Shown: positions 1 through 8,910, numbered from the stretch's first letter. The stretch is DNA of 64,000 bases from Nocardia yamanashiensis NBRC 100130 (GCF_001613325.1 NZ_BDCD01000021.1:1-64000), one strand, 5' to 3'. The notes: a model not told the origin generated them from the sequence alone. Translations and numbers: made by a program.

Positions 1-3000
1 AGCCGCCGCGAGCCGCGCCCGCGCGACCCGGACCGGACGGCCGGATCGCGCCCGAGGAGCGCTACCACTGGGGACACGGCGCGCCGTCCGATCAGGATCA
101 GGGCTACGACGCGGGGCGGTATTCGACGCCGCCGCAATCGAATCCGCAGTACGGCGGGCCGCGATCGAATCCGCGCGGCTACGCCGACGAACCCGGTGCG
201 CCGCGCTACCCGAGCGGACCGGCCTCCGGCGCACAGCCGCGGTATCCCGACGGGCCCGCCTCCGGCGCGCAACCCCGCTATCGGGGTGGGCCCACCTCGG
301 GACAGCAAGGACGCCGGGCCGGCGGTCCGGCTTCCGGCCCGCAACGCTACGCCGCCGGCCCCGCCTCGAATCCGGTGCAGCGGCAAGCGCAATCGCTGCC
401 GCGCAAGGTGCCGGGCGCGACCACGACCGGACAGCTGCCCGAAAGCGCCAAGGCCGAGAACTCCAACGCGCGGCTGGTGCGCGACTCCGGCTCCATGGCC
501 ATCGCGACCCTGATCAGCCGCATCACCGGCTTCGGCAAACAGCTCATGCTGCTGACCGTGCTCGGCCCGGCCATCGCCTCGGCCTTCACCGTCGCCAGCA
601 CCCTGCCCGCCATGATCTCCGAACTACTGCTCGGCGCGGTGCTCACGGCCATCGTGGTGCCGACCCTGGTGCGTGCGGAGAAAGAGGACCCCGACGGCGG
701 GGCGGCCTTCGTCCGGCGGCTGTGCACCGTGGCGTTCACGGTGCTCGGCATCGGCACGCTCATCGCCCTCGCCATCGCGCCGATCCTGACCTCGCTGCTC
801 GTCTCCGACAGCGGCAAGGTGAGTTCCGGCCTCACCACGGCACTGTCGTATCTGCTGCTGCCCGCGATCCTGCTGTACGGCATGTCGGCGCTGATCATGG
901 CCATCCTCAACACCCATCAGGTGTTCAAACCCGGTGCCTGGGCGCCGGTTTGGAACAACGTCGTGGTGCTGGTGGTGCTGTTCCTCTACTGGATCACCCC
1001 CGGCGAGATCACCCTCGATCCCGTCCGGATGGGCGAGCCGAAACTGCTGCTCCTCGGCGTGGGCGTCACGCTGGGCGTGGTGGTCCAGGTGGCCTGCCTG
1101 CTGCCCGCCATCCGCCGCGAAGGCATCGACCTGCGCCCGCTGTGGGGTGTGGACGACCGGCTCAAGCAGTTCGCGGGCATGGGCGCGGCCATCCTGCTGT
1201 ACGTGGGGATCAGCCAGGTCGGCTGGATGGTCAGCACGCACGTGTCCTCCAGCGTCGACACCGCCGGCCCGGCCATCTATCAATTCGCCTGGCTGCTGCT
1301 GCAATTCCCGTACGGCGTGATCGGCGTGACGCTGCTGACGGCCATCATGCCGCGGCTGTCCCGCAATGCCGCCGCCGACGACACACCGGCCGTGGTGGAC
1401 GATCTCGGCACCGCGACCCGCCTCACCATGATCGCGCTGGTACCCATCGTCACCTTCCTGACCTTGGCGGGACCGCAGATCGGCGCCGCGCTGCTGTCCT
1501 ACGGCCGCTTCGGCCAGAACGACGCGCACCGGCTCGGCGAAGCGGTGTCCGGATCGGCGTTCACGCTGATCCCCTACGCGCTGGTGCTGATTCACCTGCG
1601 GGTCTTCTACGCGCGTGAGCAGGCGTGGACGCCGACCTGGATCATCCTCGGCATCACCGGCGTCAAGATCGTGCTGTCGCTGCTGACGCCGGTCTTCTTC
1701 GCCGATGATCAGGTGGTCGTCGCCCTGGGCGCGGCCAACGGACTCGGCTTCGTGGCGGGCGCGGTGATCGGCGGCTGGCTGCTGCATCGCAGCCTCGGCG
1801 ATCTGCGCATGACCAATGTCGGCCGCACCGTCAGCCGGGTGGTCGGCGCCTCGCTGGCCGGCGGCGCGGTCATGCTGATCGTGGACAAGATCCTGGGCCT
1901 GCACCGGCTTTCGGATTCCTTCGGCGGCGTCGGCTCCATGGTCCGGGTCGGCCTCACCGCGATCGTCATGTTCGGCGTCGCCTTCGGCCTCATGCGGCTG
2001 GCCGGCATCCCGGAGATCGTGGCCATCACCGTCGCCGTCTCCCGCCGCCTCGGCATCACCCCGCCCGCACCCGATCTCGGGCTCGAGGGCAGCGTCGTCG
2101 AGGACATGCACGAGACCACCGTGCTGGCGCGGCCCGATCTGCGCGCCGCACCGTACTACTACCGCTTCGATCCGTACCTCGACGCGCAGACCATGGTGCT
2201 GCCCGTCATCCGACCCGATGCGGTTGACATCACCGGTACGGGCGAACTCCCGTACCCTGTTCGGCAGAGAAGCGCAACTGCCGGAACCGGCCCGGACGAG
2301 CCCACAACTCGGACCGAGCCGGACGATTCCCGCGCGAGCTCGGGTAGCGACGTCAGAAAGGCGCAGGACGATGCCGTCCGCATGTCACAGGATGTTCCGG
2401 CCCGGCGAACCTCGGCATACCAGGGCGAAGGAGGAGCGAGGGTGAGCGACGACGCGGCGGGCGGTGTCCCGGCCGCCGACTCTACTGCGAACGCGGGCGG
2501 CGGGCTGTCCACCGATGTGCCCCCGACCGCGGCGCAGCAGAGCGGAAAGCCGGGCGCCAAGGCCGAATTCGTGGATTCCGAACCGGAGAACCTACCGGAG
2601 GACGAACCCGAATCCGGCCCCGAAACCGGCGTCTACGAGGCGATATCGCCCCAGATGCCGCCCATGCGGGTGGAGTCGCCGACCAAGCGAGTCCAGCGCG
2701 GGCCCAAGCTGATTCCCGGCGCGTCCGTCGCCGGCGGCCGCTACCGGCTGCTGGCCGGGCACGGCGGGGCGCGCGGACTGCGCTTCTGGCAGGCCCTCGA
2801 CGTCAAACTCGACCGCGAGGTCGCGCTCACCTTCGTCGACGCCGACCAGAAGGACGCCGACAACTCCGGACACGATGGGCCGCAGGCCATCCTGTCCCGC
2901 ACGCTGCGGCTCGGGCGGATCAACTCGCCCGGCCTGGCGCGCGTGCTGGACGTGGTGCGCGGATCCTCCGGCGGCATCGTGGTCGCGGAATGGACGCCGG

Positions 3001-4229
3001 GCCGCTCGCTCAAGGAGATGGCCGATACCGTGCCGTCGCCGATAGGAGCCGCGCGGGCCATTCGCGCGCTCGCGGCGGCGGCCGAAATGGCGCACCGCGG
3101 CGGCGGATCGCTGTCCATCGACCATCCGGACCGGGTGCGGATCAGCGCCACCGGTGACGCCGTGCTGGCGTTCCCGGGCACGCTGTCGGACTCCGACGCG
3201 CAATCGGACGTGCGCGGCCTGGGCGCCATGCTGTACGCGCTCATCACCGCGCACTGGCCCATTCGCAGTGGCGGCGTGACCGGTTCGGCCGCCACCGTCG
3301 GCGGGCTGCCGCTGGCCGATTTCGGCCCGGACGGAACTCCGGTGGAGCCCAGGACCATTCGGCCCGAGGTGCCCTTCGAGATCTCGGCGGTCGCGGTGCG
3401 GTCGCTGGAATCCAACAAGGGCGTGCGCACCGCGGCGACCGTTCAGCACGTGCTGGAACAGGCGTCCGTGGTCGACCAGAAGACCGATTTCATTCCGGTG
3501 TTGCGGCTGGGCCAGCGCCCGCCGAGCGCGCCGGACGAATCCCTGGCCGATCCGGAACTGCTTGCGGCCGAGAAGGAACGGTCGCAGCGGATGATGTGGA
3601 TCCTGGTCGGCCTCGGCGTGCTCGCGGCGCTGGTGGTCGGCGTGATCATCTGGTGGCTGCTGAGCGTGTTCGCGCCCGGCGCCTCCGATCAGCCGCTCAA
3701 CGAACAGCGCAATATCGGGCTCACCACGGCCAGCGCCGCACCCGCGGTGCCCGGCTCGTCCGAGGCTCCGGCCGCCGCGGCCACCGGCGGCGTGCCGGTG
3801 CCGGTGACCGGGGCCATGGTGTTCTCGCCCGAGGGGACGCCGGACAATATCGGCCAGATCGGGGCGGTGCTGGACAACAATCCGACCACGCTGTGGCGCA
3901 CCGACCAGTACTTCCAGCAGTTCCCGGCGCTCAAGAAGGGCGTCGGGGTGGTGGCCACGCTGGGCAGCCCGAGCAAGCTCACCAAGGTGATCATCGACTC
4001 GACCACGCCCGGCACCCAGGTCGAGATCCGCACCGCGCCGACCGCCTCGCCGACCCTCGATCAGACCCAGCTGATCGGGGCGGCGACGCTCGGCAACGGG
4101 GTCACCGAGATCGCGGTGCAGGCCGATCAGCCGGCCCGCTACGTGCTCGTCTGGATCACCGCGCTCGGCCAAAACGGGGGACAGTACCAGTCCAATATCT
4201 CCGAACTGCGTTTCGAAGCCGCACCGTAG
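1..4229 (+). CDS. murJ: MurJ lipid II flippase fused to a pseudokinase and an extracytoplasmic domain (5' partial)
   Basis: The reading frame is open from position 3, so the start lies upstream of the window. The first ~480 bases encode a Pro/Gly/Ser/Tyr-rich disordered tail with repeated PASGAQPRY-like units. A multi-spanning MVF/MurJ domain follows (about 490-2050), then a charged linker (2100-2720), a protein-kinase-like fold (2740-3470), one membrane segment (3591-3670) and a C-terminal extracytoplasmic domain to 4226. The kinase fold looks inactive: the beta-3 lysine position reads VALTFV, the HRD motif reads HRGGG, and no DFG is visible. This architecture matches M. tuberculosis MviN/Rv3910, where the pseudokinase is phosphorylated by PknB and bound by FhaA; both partners are encoded in this window. 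The role is flipping lipid II for peptidoglycan synthesis. A strong in-frame internal start sits at 2442. Confidence 0.93.
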   Translation, partial: PPRAAPARPGPDGRIAPEERYHWGHGAPSDQDQGYDAGRYSTPPQSNPQYGGPRSNPRGYADEPGAPRYPSGPASGAQPRYPDGPASGAQPRYRGGPTSGQQGRRAGGPASGPQRYAAGPASNPVQRQAQSLPRKVPGATTTGQLPESAKAENSNARLVRDSGSMAIATLISRITGFGKQLMLLTVLGPAIASAFTVASTLPAMISELLLGAVLTAIVVPTLVRAEKEDPDGGAAFVRRLCTVAFTVLGIGTLIALAIAPILTSLLVSDSGKVSSGLTTALSYLLLPAILLYGMSALIMAILNTHQVFKPGAWAPVWNNVVVLVVLFLYWITPGEITLDPVRMGEPKLLLLGVGVTLGVVVQVACLLPAIRREGIDLRPLWGVDDRLKQFAGMGAAILLYVGISQVGWMVSTHVSSSVDTAGPAIYQFAWLLLQFPYGVIGVTLLTAIMPRLSRNAAADDTPAVVDDLGTATRLTMIALVPIVTFLTLAGPQIGAALLSYGRFGQNDAHRLGEAVSGSAFTLIPYALVLIHLRVFYAREQAWTPTWIILGITGVKIVLSLLTPVFFADDQVVVALGAANGLGFVAGAVIGGWLLHRSLGDLRMTNVGRTVSRVVGASLAGGAVMLIVDKILGLHRLSDSFGGVGSMVRVGLTAIVMFGVAFGLMRLAGIPEIVAITVAVSRRLGITPPAPDLGLEGSVVEDMHETTVLARPDLRAAPYYYRFDPYLDAQTMVLPVIRPDAVDITGTGELPYPVRQRSATAGTGPDEPTTRTEPDDSRASSGSDVRKAQDDAVRMSQDVPARRTSAYQGEGGARVSDDAAGGVPAADSTANAGGGLSTDVPPTAAQQSGKPGAKAEFVDSEPENLPEDEPESGPETGVYEAISPQMPPMRVESPTKRVQRGPKLIPGASVAGGRYRLLAGHGGARGLRFWQALDVKLDREVALTFVDADQKDADNSGHDGPQAILSRTLRLGRINSPGLARVLDVVRGSSGGIVVAEWTPGRSLKEMADTVPSPIGAARAIRALAAAAEMAHRGGGSLSIDHPDRVRISATGDAVLAFPGTLSDSDAQSDVRGLGAMLYALITAHWPIRSGGVTGSAATVGGLPLADFGPDGTPVEPRTIRPEVPFEISAVAVRSLESNKGVRTAATVQHVLEQASVVDQKTDFIPVLRLGQRPPSAPDESLADPELLAAEKERSQRMMWILVGLGVLAALVVGVIIWWLLSVFAPGASDQPLNEQRNIGLTTASAAPAVPGSSEAPAAAATGGVPVPVTGAMVFSPEGTPDNIGQIGAVLDNNPTTLWRTDQYFQQFPALKKGVGVVATLGSPSKLTKVIIDSTTPGTQVEIRTAPTASPTLDQTQLIGAATLGNGVTEIAVQADQPARYVLVWITALGQNGGQYQSNISELRFEAAP
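2235..2256. repeat. Perfect inverted repeat inside the murJ linker
   Basis: GGTACGGG (2235-2242) and CCCGTACC (2249-2256) form an 8-bp perfect stem with a 6-base loop inside the murJ linker-coding region. It lies about 185 bases before the internal Shine-Dalgarno/GTG at 2428-2444. It could be an operator or an mRNA hairpin; function is not established. Confidence 0.5.
2428..2444 (+). promoter_or_regulatory. In-frame internal ribosome-binding site and GTG start within murJ
   Basis: AAGGAGG at 2428-2434 sits 7 bases before GTG at 2442-2444, which is in the murJ frame. Initiation here would yield a ~595-residue protein starting VSDDAAGG that contains only the linker, pseudokinase, membrane segment and C-terminal domain. 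The sequence is a near-ideal Shine-Dalgarno, better than those of most genes in this window. Its use in vivo is inference. Confidence 0.5.
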
Positions 4230-4464
4230 TACCCGCTGACGCGCCCGCGTGAGCATCCCGCGGAGCCGCTCGCCGATCACCGCAATGCCGCGGTTTCATC
4301 GTTCGGTCCGAAGCCCGCAAAACGGACCGGTCGCGGTGTCGGATTCGCCCGAAAATGCCGCGCTAGCTGCGCTTTTTCCGGCCGATCCATTGCTACCGAA
4401 TCGTTATCTTCGATACGATCTTGCGTATTCCCTGGCAAGAGCTCACCGGCACTAGGGGTCGCAT

Positions 4465-5049
4465 TTGTCGTCAGCGCAGGAAAACGCCGTCCGGTCCCGG
4501 CCGCCCGTCACCGAGACCTCCGATCGCGATCTGCTCGCCGCGCACGCCCACGGCGAACGGCACGCGTTCGCGGAGCTATTGCGGCGGCATCGCGACCATC
4601 TCTGGCAGACCGCGCTGCGCGCCTCCTATTCGCCCGAAGACGCCGACGACTGCCTCCAGGAAGCCATGCTGTCGGCGCACCGCGGCGCGCGGAACTTCCG
4701 CGGCGACTCCGAGGTCAGCAGCTGGCTGCATCGCATCGTGCTCAATGCGTGCGTGGACCGGATCCGGCGCAACAAACTCCGCCGCACCGAACCGCTGCTC
4801 GACGATTCGCCGTACGAACCCGCTTATCCCCGAGACGATTTCGCCGCCCTCGACGCCACCCTGCTACTCGACGACGCGCTCTTCCGGCTGCCCGCCGAAC
4901 AGCGCACCGTGCTGGTCCTGGTCGAGCTGGAGAACTACTCCGTCGCGGATACCGCTGCGCTGCTCGGCATTCCGGAGGGAACGGTGAAGAGCAGGTGCGC
5001 GCGGGGGCGGCGGCGACTCGTCGAACATCTCGGCTCCGAGAACTCCTGA
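4465..5049 (+). CDS. sigM: ECF RNA polymerase sigma factor SigM
   Basis: This 194-residue group IV (extracytoplasmic function) sigma factor has a region 2 with the AFAELLRRHRDHLW and DADDCLQEAML stretches (~residues 30-75). Region 4 near the C-terminus carries a helix-turn-helix ending in IPEGTVKSRCARGRRRL. It sits between murJ and a membrane anti-sigma gene, exactly as SigM (Rv3911) does in mycobacteria. A TTG start at 4465 is used because it gives the family length; no strong Shine-Dalgarno is visible, so a slightly different start is possible. It should be held inactive by the downstream product until an envelope or stress signal. A SigM-type promoter lies just after its stop codon. Confidence 0.9.
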   Translation: MSSAQENAVRSRPPVTETSDRDLLAAHAHGERHAFAELLRRHRDHLWQTALRASYSPEDADDCLQEAMLSAHRGARNFRGDSEVSSWLHRIVLNACVDRIRRNKLRRTEPLLDDSPYEPAYPRDDFAALDATLLLDDALFRLPAEQRTVLVLVELENYSVADTAALLGIPEGTVKSRCARGRRRLVEHLGSENS

Positions 5050-5075
5050 TTTCGCGCGAAATCCAGCAAGATAGC

Positions 5076-5103
5076 GGGAACCGGTATTCACACCGGTACG
5101 TCG
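5076..5103 (+). promoter_or_regulatory. Candidate SigM-type ECF promoter ahead of the anti-sigma gene
   Basis: GGGAACC (5076-5082), a 16-base spacer and CGTCG (5099-5103) match the published mycobacterial SigM promoter pattern GGGAACC-N16-CGTCR, as I recall it. It lies between the sigM stop (5049) and the rsmA start (5152). If used, SigM would drive its own anti-sigma factor as negative feedback. The spacer also holds two ACCGGTA repeats. Confidence 0.6.
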
Positions 5104-5151
5104 AATACTCGAGAAGGTCTGCGAATTCCCACATCTGGCCCTGGAGGGGCA

Positions 5152-6039
5152 ATGGACGAGAAGACCGGAGGGACAGCCGCGCCGCGGTTCTCCACCGAAC
5201 TGCTCGGTGAACTGCACGCCGGACTCATCCCGGCCGCGGAATCCGAACAGCTGTGGCCACAGGTCCGCCGCGACCCGGCCGCCGTGCGTTACCTGCGTTC
5301 GCTCGACCGCGTGAACGACCGGCTGCACGAACTCGGCCGCGCCGGCCGCATCGTCCACCCCATGCCCGATGCCGTTTCCGCGCGCCTGGAACGAATGATC
5401 GACGATCTCGCCACCGCCGATTTCACCGACACCGCCGAACGAGTCGCCACCGTGCATCAGCTCCACCCCGACCGGACCCCGCAGCCGGTCCCGCCGTCCA
5501 CGGCCCCCATGCCCGCCGTCACCGCCGCCATCTTCGACACCGGTCGCCTAGACCCCCGCGACCTGGACCACCCCGACCTCGACCACGGCGAGGAACCGGA
5601 CGACACCGAACCGGTCCGCCACGAGAACCTCTCCCGCAACCTGCGCTGGGTCACCGCCGCCGCCGCGGCCGCCGCCGTCATCGCCGGGGGAGTGGTCGCC
5701 GTGGACGCCATGCAGAACCGCACCAGCGCCCCCGCCACCGAACAAAGCGCCGCCGCACCCGCCCTGGCTCCCGACTTCTCCAGCACAGAGGTACTGACCG
5801 CCATGGGCCGCCACGAGATAACCGGCCCCCTCGCCAGCGGCACCGCCCTCGACGACTGCCTCGAAGCCGCCGGCCTCGGCCGCGCCGTCCTAGGCACCCG
5901 CAGCGTCACCTACGCCGGCACCCAGGCCGTCCTGGTCCTGCTGGCCGGCCCCAAACCCCCGCAGATAACCGCCGCCGTCCTCGGCAACACCTGCACCCCG
6001 GCCAACCCCCAGCTCCTGGCCAACACCGACATCGGCTGA
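5152..6039 (+). CDS. rsmA: Anti-sigma-M factor, single-pass membrane protein
   Basis: This 295-residue protein has an N-terminal cytoplasmic region that should bind SigM. One strongly hydrophobic segment of Ala/Val (about residues 165-187, WVTAAAAAAAVIAGGVVAV) is followed by an extracytoplasmic C-terminal domain with two cysteines. Gene position directly after sigM and before trxB matches Rv3912. The ATG at 5152 follows a GGAGGGG sequence. A canonical zinc-binding HxxxCxxC anti-sigma signature is not seen in the N-terminal half. Sequence conservation in this family is low, so the call rests mainly on synteny and topology. Expression may come from the SigM-type promoter at 5076. Confidence 0.82.
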   Translation: MDEKTGGTAAPRFSTELLGELHAGLIPAAESEQLWPQVRRDPAAVRYLRSLDRVNDRLHELGRAGRIVHPMPDAVSARLERMIDDLATADFTDTAERVATVHQLHPDRTPQPVPPSTAPMPAVTAAIFDTGRLDPRDLDHPDLDHGEEPDDTEPVRHENLSRNLRWVTAAAAAAAVIAGGVVAVDAMQNRTSAPATEQSAAAPALAPDFSSTEVLTAMGRHEITGPLASGTALDDCLEAAGLGRAVLGTRSVTYAGTQAVLVLLAGPKPPQITAAVLGNTCTPANPQLLANTDIG

Positions 6040-6072
6040 GCGGGCCCGCCGAACCCACACCACGAAGAGCGG

Positions 6073-6098
6073 GGAATGTCAGCGTTTACGCTGTTGTT
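6073..6098 (+). promoter_or_regulatory. Candidate SigH/SigR-type thiol-stress promoter for trxB-trxA
   Basis: GGAAT (6073-6077), 18 bases, then GTT (6096-6098) match the SigR/SigH consensus GGAAT-N18-GTT known from Streptomyces and mycobacteria. It lies 40 bases before the trxB start. Thioredoxin operons are classic members of that regulon. Confidence 0.6.
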
Positions 6099-6137
6099 GA
6101 CCCACACGCTCGTTTCACAACTGCCTCGGAGGGCCTC

Positions 6138-7121
6138 TTGAGTACGCCTGTACGCGACCTGATCATCGTCGGTTCCGGTCCCGCCGGCTACACGGCAGCC
6201 GTCTACGCGGCGCGTGCGGAGCTGGAACCGCTGCTCTTCGAGGGCACCCAGTTCGGCGGCGCGCTCATGACCACCACCGAGGTCGAGAACTTCCCCGGTT
6301 TCCGCGAGGGCATCATGGGTCCCGATCTCATGGAGGAGATGCGCGAGCAGGCCAAGCGATTCGGCGCGGACATCCGCACCGAGGACGTGGACGCCCTCGA
6401 CCTCTCGGGCACCATCAAGAAGGTCACCGTGGGCGGCGAAACCCACGAGGCCTACGCCGTGATCCTCGCCATGGGCTCGGCCGCCCGCTACCTGAACGTC
6501 CCCGGTGAGCAGAAGCTGCTCGGCCGCGGCGTCAGCGCCTGCGCCACCTGCGACGGCTTCTTCTTCAAGGGCCAGGACATCGTGGTGGTCGGCGGCGGCG
6601 ACTCGGCCATGGAGGAGGCGACCTTCCTCACCAAGTTCGCGGCCAGCGTCACCGTCATCCACCGCCGCGAGGAGTTCCGCGCCTCCCGCATCATGCTGGA
6701 GCGCGCCAAGAACAACGAGAAGATCCGTTTCATCCTGAACGCGGAAGTCGTTGAGGTGCACGGCGATACGAGCGTCACCAGCCTGACGCTGCGCGACACC
6801 CGCACCGGCGAGACCTCGGAGCTCGCGGCCACCGGCCTGTTCGTCGCCATCGGCCACGATCCGCGCAGCGAACTGGTGCGGGGGCAGGTCGAGCTGGACG
6901 ACGAGGGCTACGTGAAGGTCCAGGGCCAGAGCACCTACACCTCGGTGCCCGGCGTCTTCGCCGCCGGCGACCTGGTCGACCACACCTATCGCCAGGCCAT
7001 CACCGCCGCGGGCACCGGCTGCCGCTCGGCCATCGACGCCGAACGCTGGCTCGCCGAGCAGGGCGACATCACCAGCAATACCCTCGATCACGCCGGTGCG
7101 CCGGTCGAAGTGAACAACTAA
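6138..7121 (+). CDS. trxB: Thioredoxin reductase
   Basis: This 327-residue NADPH-dependent flavoenzyme reduces thioredoxin. The FAD-binding GSGPAG motif is near residues 12-17, the redox-active CATC at 135-138 (context ACATCDGFF), and the NADPH-binding VGGGDSA at about 151-157. A second FAD-contact GDL motif (AAGDLVD) is near the C-terminus. A TTG start at 6138 is chosen because GGAGGG lies 5-10 bases upstream and the protein then begins MSTPVRDLIIVGSG as expected for the family. The trxA Shine-Dalgarno overlaps its stop, so the two genes form an operon, likely under the SigH/SigR-type promoter just upstream. Confidence 0.96.
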   Translation: MSTPVRDLIIVGSGPAGYTAAVYAARAELEPLLFEGTQFGGALMTTTEVENFPGFREGIMGPDLMEEMREQAKRFGADIRTEDVDALDLSGTIKKVTVGGETHEAYAVILAMGSAARYLNVPGEQKLLGRGVSACATCDGFFFKGQDIVVVGGGDSAMEEATFLTKFAASVTVIHRREEFRASRIMLERAKNNEKIRFILNAEVVEVHGDTSVTSLTLRDTRTGETSELAATGLFVAIGHDPRSELVRGQVELDDEGYVKVQGQSTYTSVPGVFAAGDLVDHTYRQAITAAGTGCRSAIDAERWLAEQGDITSNTLDHAGAPVEVNN

Positions 7122-7131
7122 GGAGTACGAC

Positions 7132-7470
7132 ATGTCCGACGCCAAGACCACCGCGACCGTGACGGTGACCGACAAGACGTTCGCCGACGACGTGCTGCTC
7201 AGCGAGAAGCCGGTACTGGTCGATTTCTGGGCGGCCTGGTGCGGTCCGTGCAAGATGGTCGCCCCCGTGCTGGAGGAGATCGCGGCCGGCAATTCGGACA
7301 AGATCACCATCGCCAAGGTGGACGCCGACGCCAATCCGGAGTCCTCGAAGACGTACGGCATCTTGTCGTTGCCTACTATGGTCCTGTTCCAAGGGGGCAG
7401 GGAAGTCAAGCGGATCGTCGGCGCAAAGGGCAAAGCGGCCCTCTTGCGCGAACTCGAGGGTGTTCTCTGA
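7132..7470 (+). CDS. trxA: Thioredoxin
   Basis: This 112-residue thioredoxin has the active site WCGPC at about residues 38-42 and the cis-proline region SLPTMVLF. It is the cytoplasmic disulfide reductant recycled by TrxB. AAGGAG overlaps the trxB stop codon, giving tight coupling. The order trxB-trxA matches mycobacterial trxB2-trxC (Rv3913-Rv3914). Confidence 0.96.
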   Translation: MSDAKTTATVTVTDKTFADDVLLSEKPVLVDFWAAWCGPCKMVAPVLEEIAAGNSDKITIAKVDADANPESSKTYGILSLPTMVLFQGGREVKRIVGAKGKAALLRELEGVL

Positions 7471-7500
7471 CCACACTGGGTAGGATTTGCGCGCTGACGG

Positions 7501-7538
7501 AGGCCGGAGCGGGAGCCGACAGGTTCCTCCTCCGGCCT
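7501..7538 (+). terminator. Hairpin terminator after trxA
   Basis: AGGCCGGAG (7501-7509) pairs with CTCCGGCCT (7530-7538), 31 bases after the trxA stop. It lacks a long T-run, as is common in actinobacteria. Confidence 0.5.
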
Positions 7539-7692
7539 TCTACCGCAGCGCCACGCTAGGATTCCTGCACTCGACAGTTGCCGAAATTCGGTCCGGGTCT
7601 GAGACAATCGACCGACGCTCCGGTCGTGCGAAGGTGATTGAACCTGCGCATGAGTGGGTACCCGGGTTGGCGGAAGGAAAGGGCTCTCACGC

Positions 7693-8889
7693 ATGCACCG
7701 ACTTCGTCACGGCGATACAGGTCCAGCCGTAGCAGAGGTTCGGAGCACCCTCGCAAGCCTCGGGTTCCTGCATACGCACCCCCATACCGACCCGTCGGGT
7801 CTTAACGGGGAGTACTGGAAGGACGCCGACGCCTCCTTCGACCACGATCTCGACTCCGCGGTGCGCGCTTTCCAGCAGCATCGCGGCCTGCTGGTCGACG
7901 GCGTGGTCGGACCGGCCACCTACCGGGCGCTCAAGGAAGCCTCCTACCGGCTCGGCGCGCGGACGCTCATCTATCAGCTCTCGGCCCCGCTCTACGGCGA
8001 CGACGTCGCCACCCTGCAGCGCCGCCTGCAGGATCTGGGCTTCTACGTGGGCCGGGTGGACGGGTACTTCGGGCCGCACACCCACGAGGGGCTCACCTCC
8101 TTCCAGCGCGAGATCGGGCTGTCCGCGGACGGCATCTGCGGTCCCGACACGCTGCGCTCGCTGGATCTGCTGGGCGCGCGCGTCACCGGCGGCAACCCGC
8201 ATCGCATCGCCGAGGAAGAGGTCGTGCACCGGGCCGGCCCGCAGCTCACCGGCAAGCGCATCGTCATCGATCCGGGCCTGGGCGGACCGGACAAGGGCGC
8301 GCCCGTGCCCACCGAATTCGGTGACGTCTACGAATCGGAGATCCTCTGGGATCTGGCCAGCCGCCTCGAAGGCCGCATGGCCGCAACGGGAATGGAGACC
8401 TTCCTCTCCCGGCCGTGGGGCGCCAACCCCTCCGATGCCGAGCGCGCCGAGACCTCCAATACCTTCGACGCCGATCTGATGATCTCGCTGCGCTGCGCGG
8501 GCAACAACAGCCAATCCGCCAGCGGCGTGGCCAGTTTCCACTTCGGCAATTCGCACGGCTCCACCTCGATGATCGGCCAGGTGCTGGCCGGGTTCATCCA
8601 GCGCGAGATCGTGGCCCGCACCTCCCTGCAGGACTGCCGCACGCACGCCCGCACCTGGGATCTGCTGCGGCTCACCAAGATGCCGACCGTGCAGGTCGAT
8701 ATCGGTTACCTGACAAACGATTACGACGCCTCGGTGCTCACCAACCCGCGCATGCGCGATGTCATCGCCGAAGCCATCCTGATCTCGGTCAAGCGGCTGT
8801 ACCTGCTCGGCCAGGACGATCAGCCCACCGGCACCTACACTTTCGCCGAACTGCTGGCCGAGGAACTGGCCGCCGCCGATCGCCTCTGA
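7693..8889 (+). CDS. cwlM: CwlM, amidase-fold regulator of peptidoglycan precursor synthesis
   Basis: The ~398-residue protein carries two peptidoglycan-binding (PF01471-type) repeats (about residues 1-65 and 85-160) followed by an Amidase_3 fold. In M. tuberculosis CwlM (Rv3915) is cytoplasmic, is phosphorylated by PknB, and stimulates MurA; it has also been linked to MurJ. The zinc-ligand motifs expected of active Amidase_3 enzymes are altered: DPGHGG reads DPGLGG and the SxHAN-type motif reads SLRCAGN. It therefore looks like a catalytically dead regulator. There is no signal peptide. ATG at 7693 follows a GGAAGGAAAGG stretch; an in-frame GTG at 7654 would add 13 residues. It sits between trxA and the divergent parAB block as in mycobacteria. 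Confidence 0.9.
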   Translation: MHRLRHGDTGPAVAEVRSTLASLGFLHTHPHTDPSGLNGEYWKDADASFDHDLDSAVRAFQQHRGLLVDGVVGPATYRALKEASYRLGARTLIYQLSAPLYGDDVATLQRRLQDLGFYVGRVDGYFGPHTHEGLTSFQREIGLSADGICGPDTLRSLDLLGARVTGGNPHRIAEEEVVHRAGPQLTGKRIVIDPGLGGPDKGAPVPTEFGDVYESEILWDLASRLEGRMAATGMETFLSRPWGANPSDAERAETSNTFDADLMISLRCAGNNSQSASGVASFHFGNSHGSTSMIGQVLAGFIQREIVARTSLQDCRTHARTWDLLRLTKMPTVQVDIGYLTNDYDASVLTNPRMRDVIAEAILISVKRLYLLGQDDQPTGTYTFAELLAEELAAADRL

Positions 8890-8910
8890 GGCGGCTGCCG
8901 ACAGCGCTTG

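Noticed and set aside
2224..2258. TTGACA with TACCCT as a sigma-70-type promoter in murJ
   Set aside because: The spacer is 23 bases, too long for a normal promoter; only the palindrome is kept as a feature.
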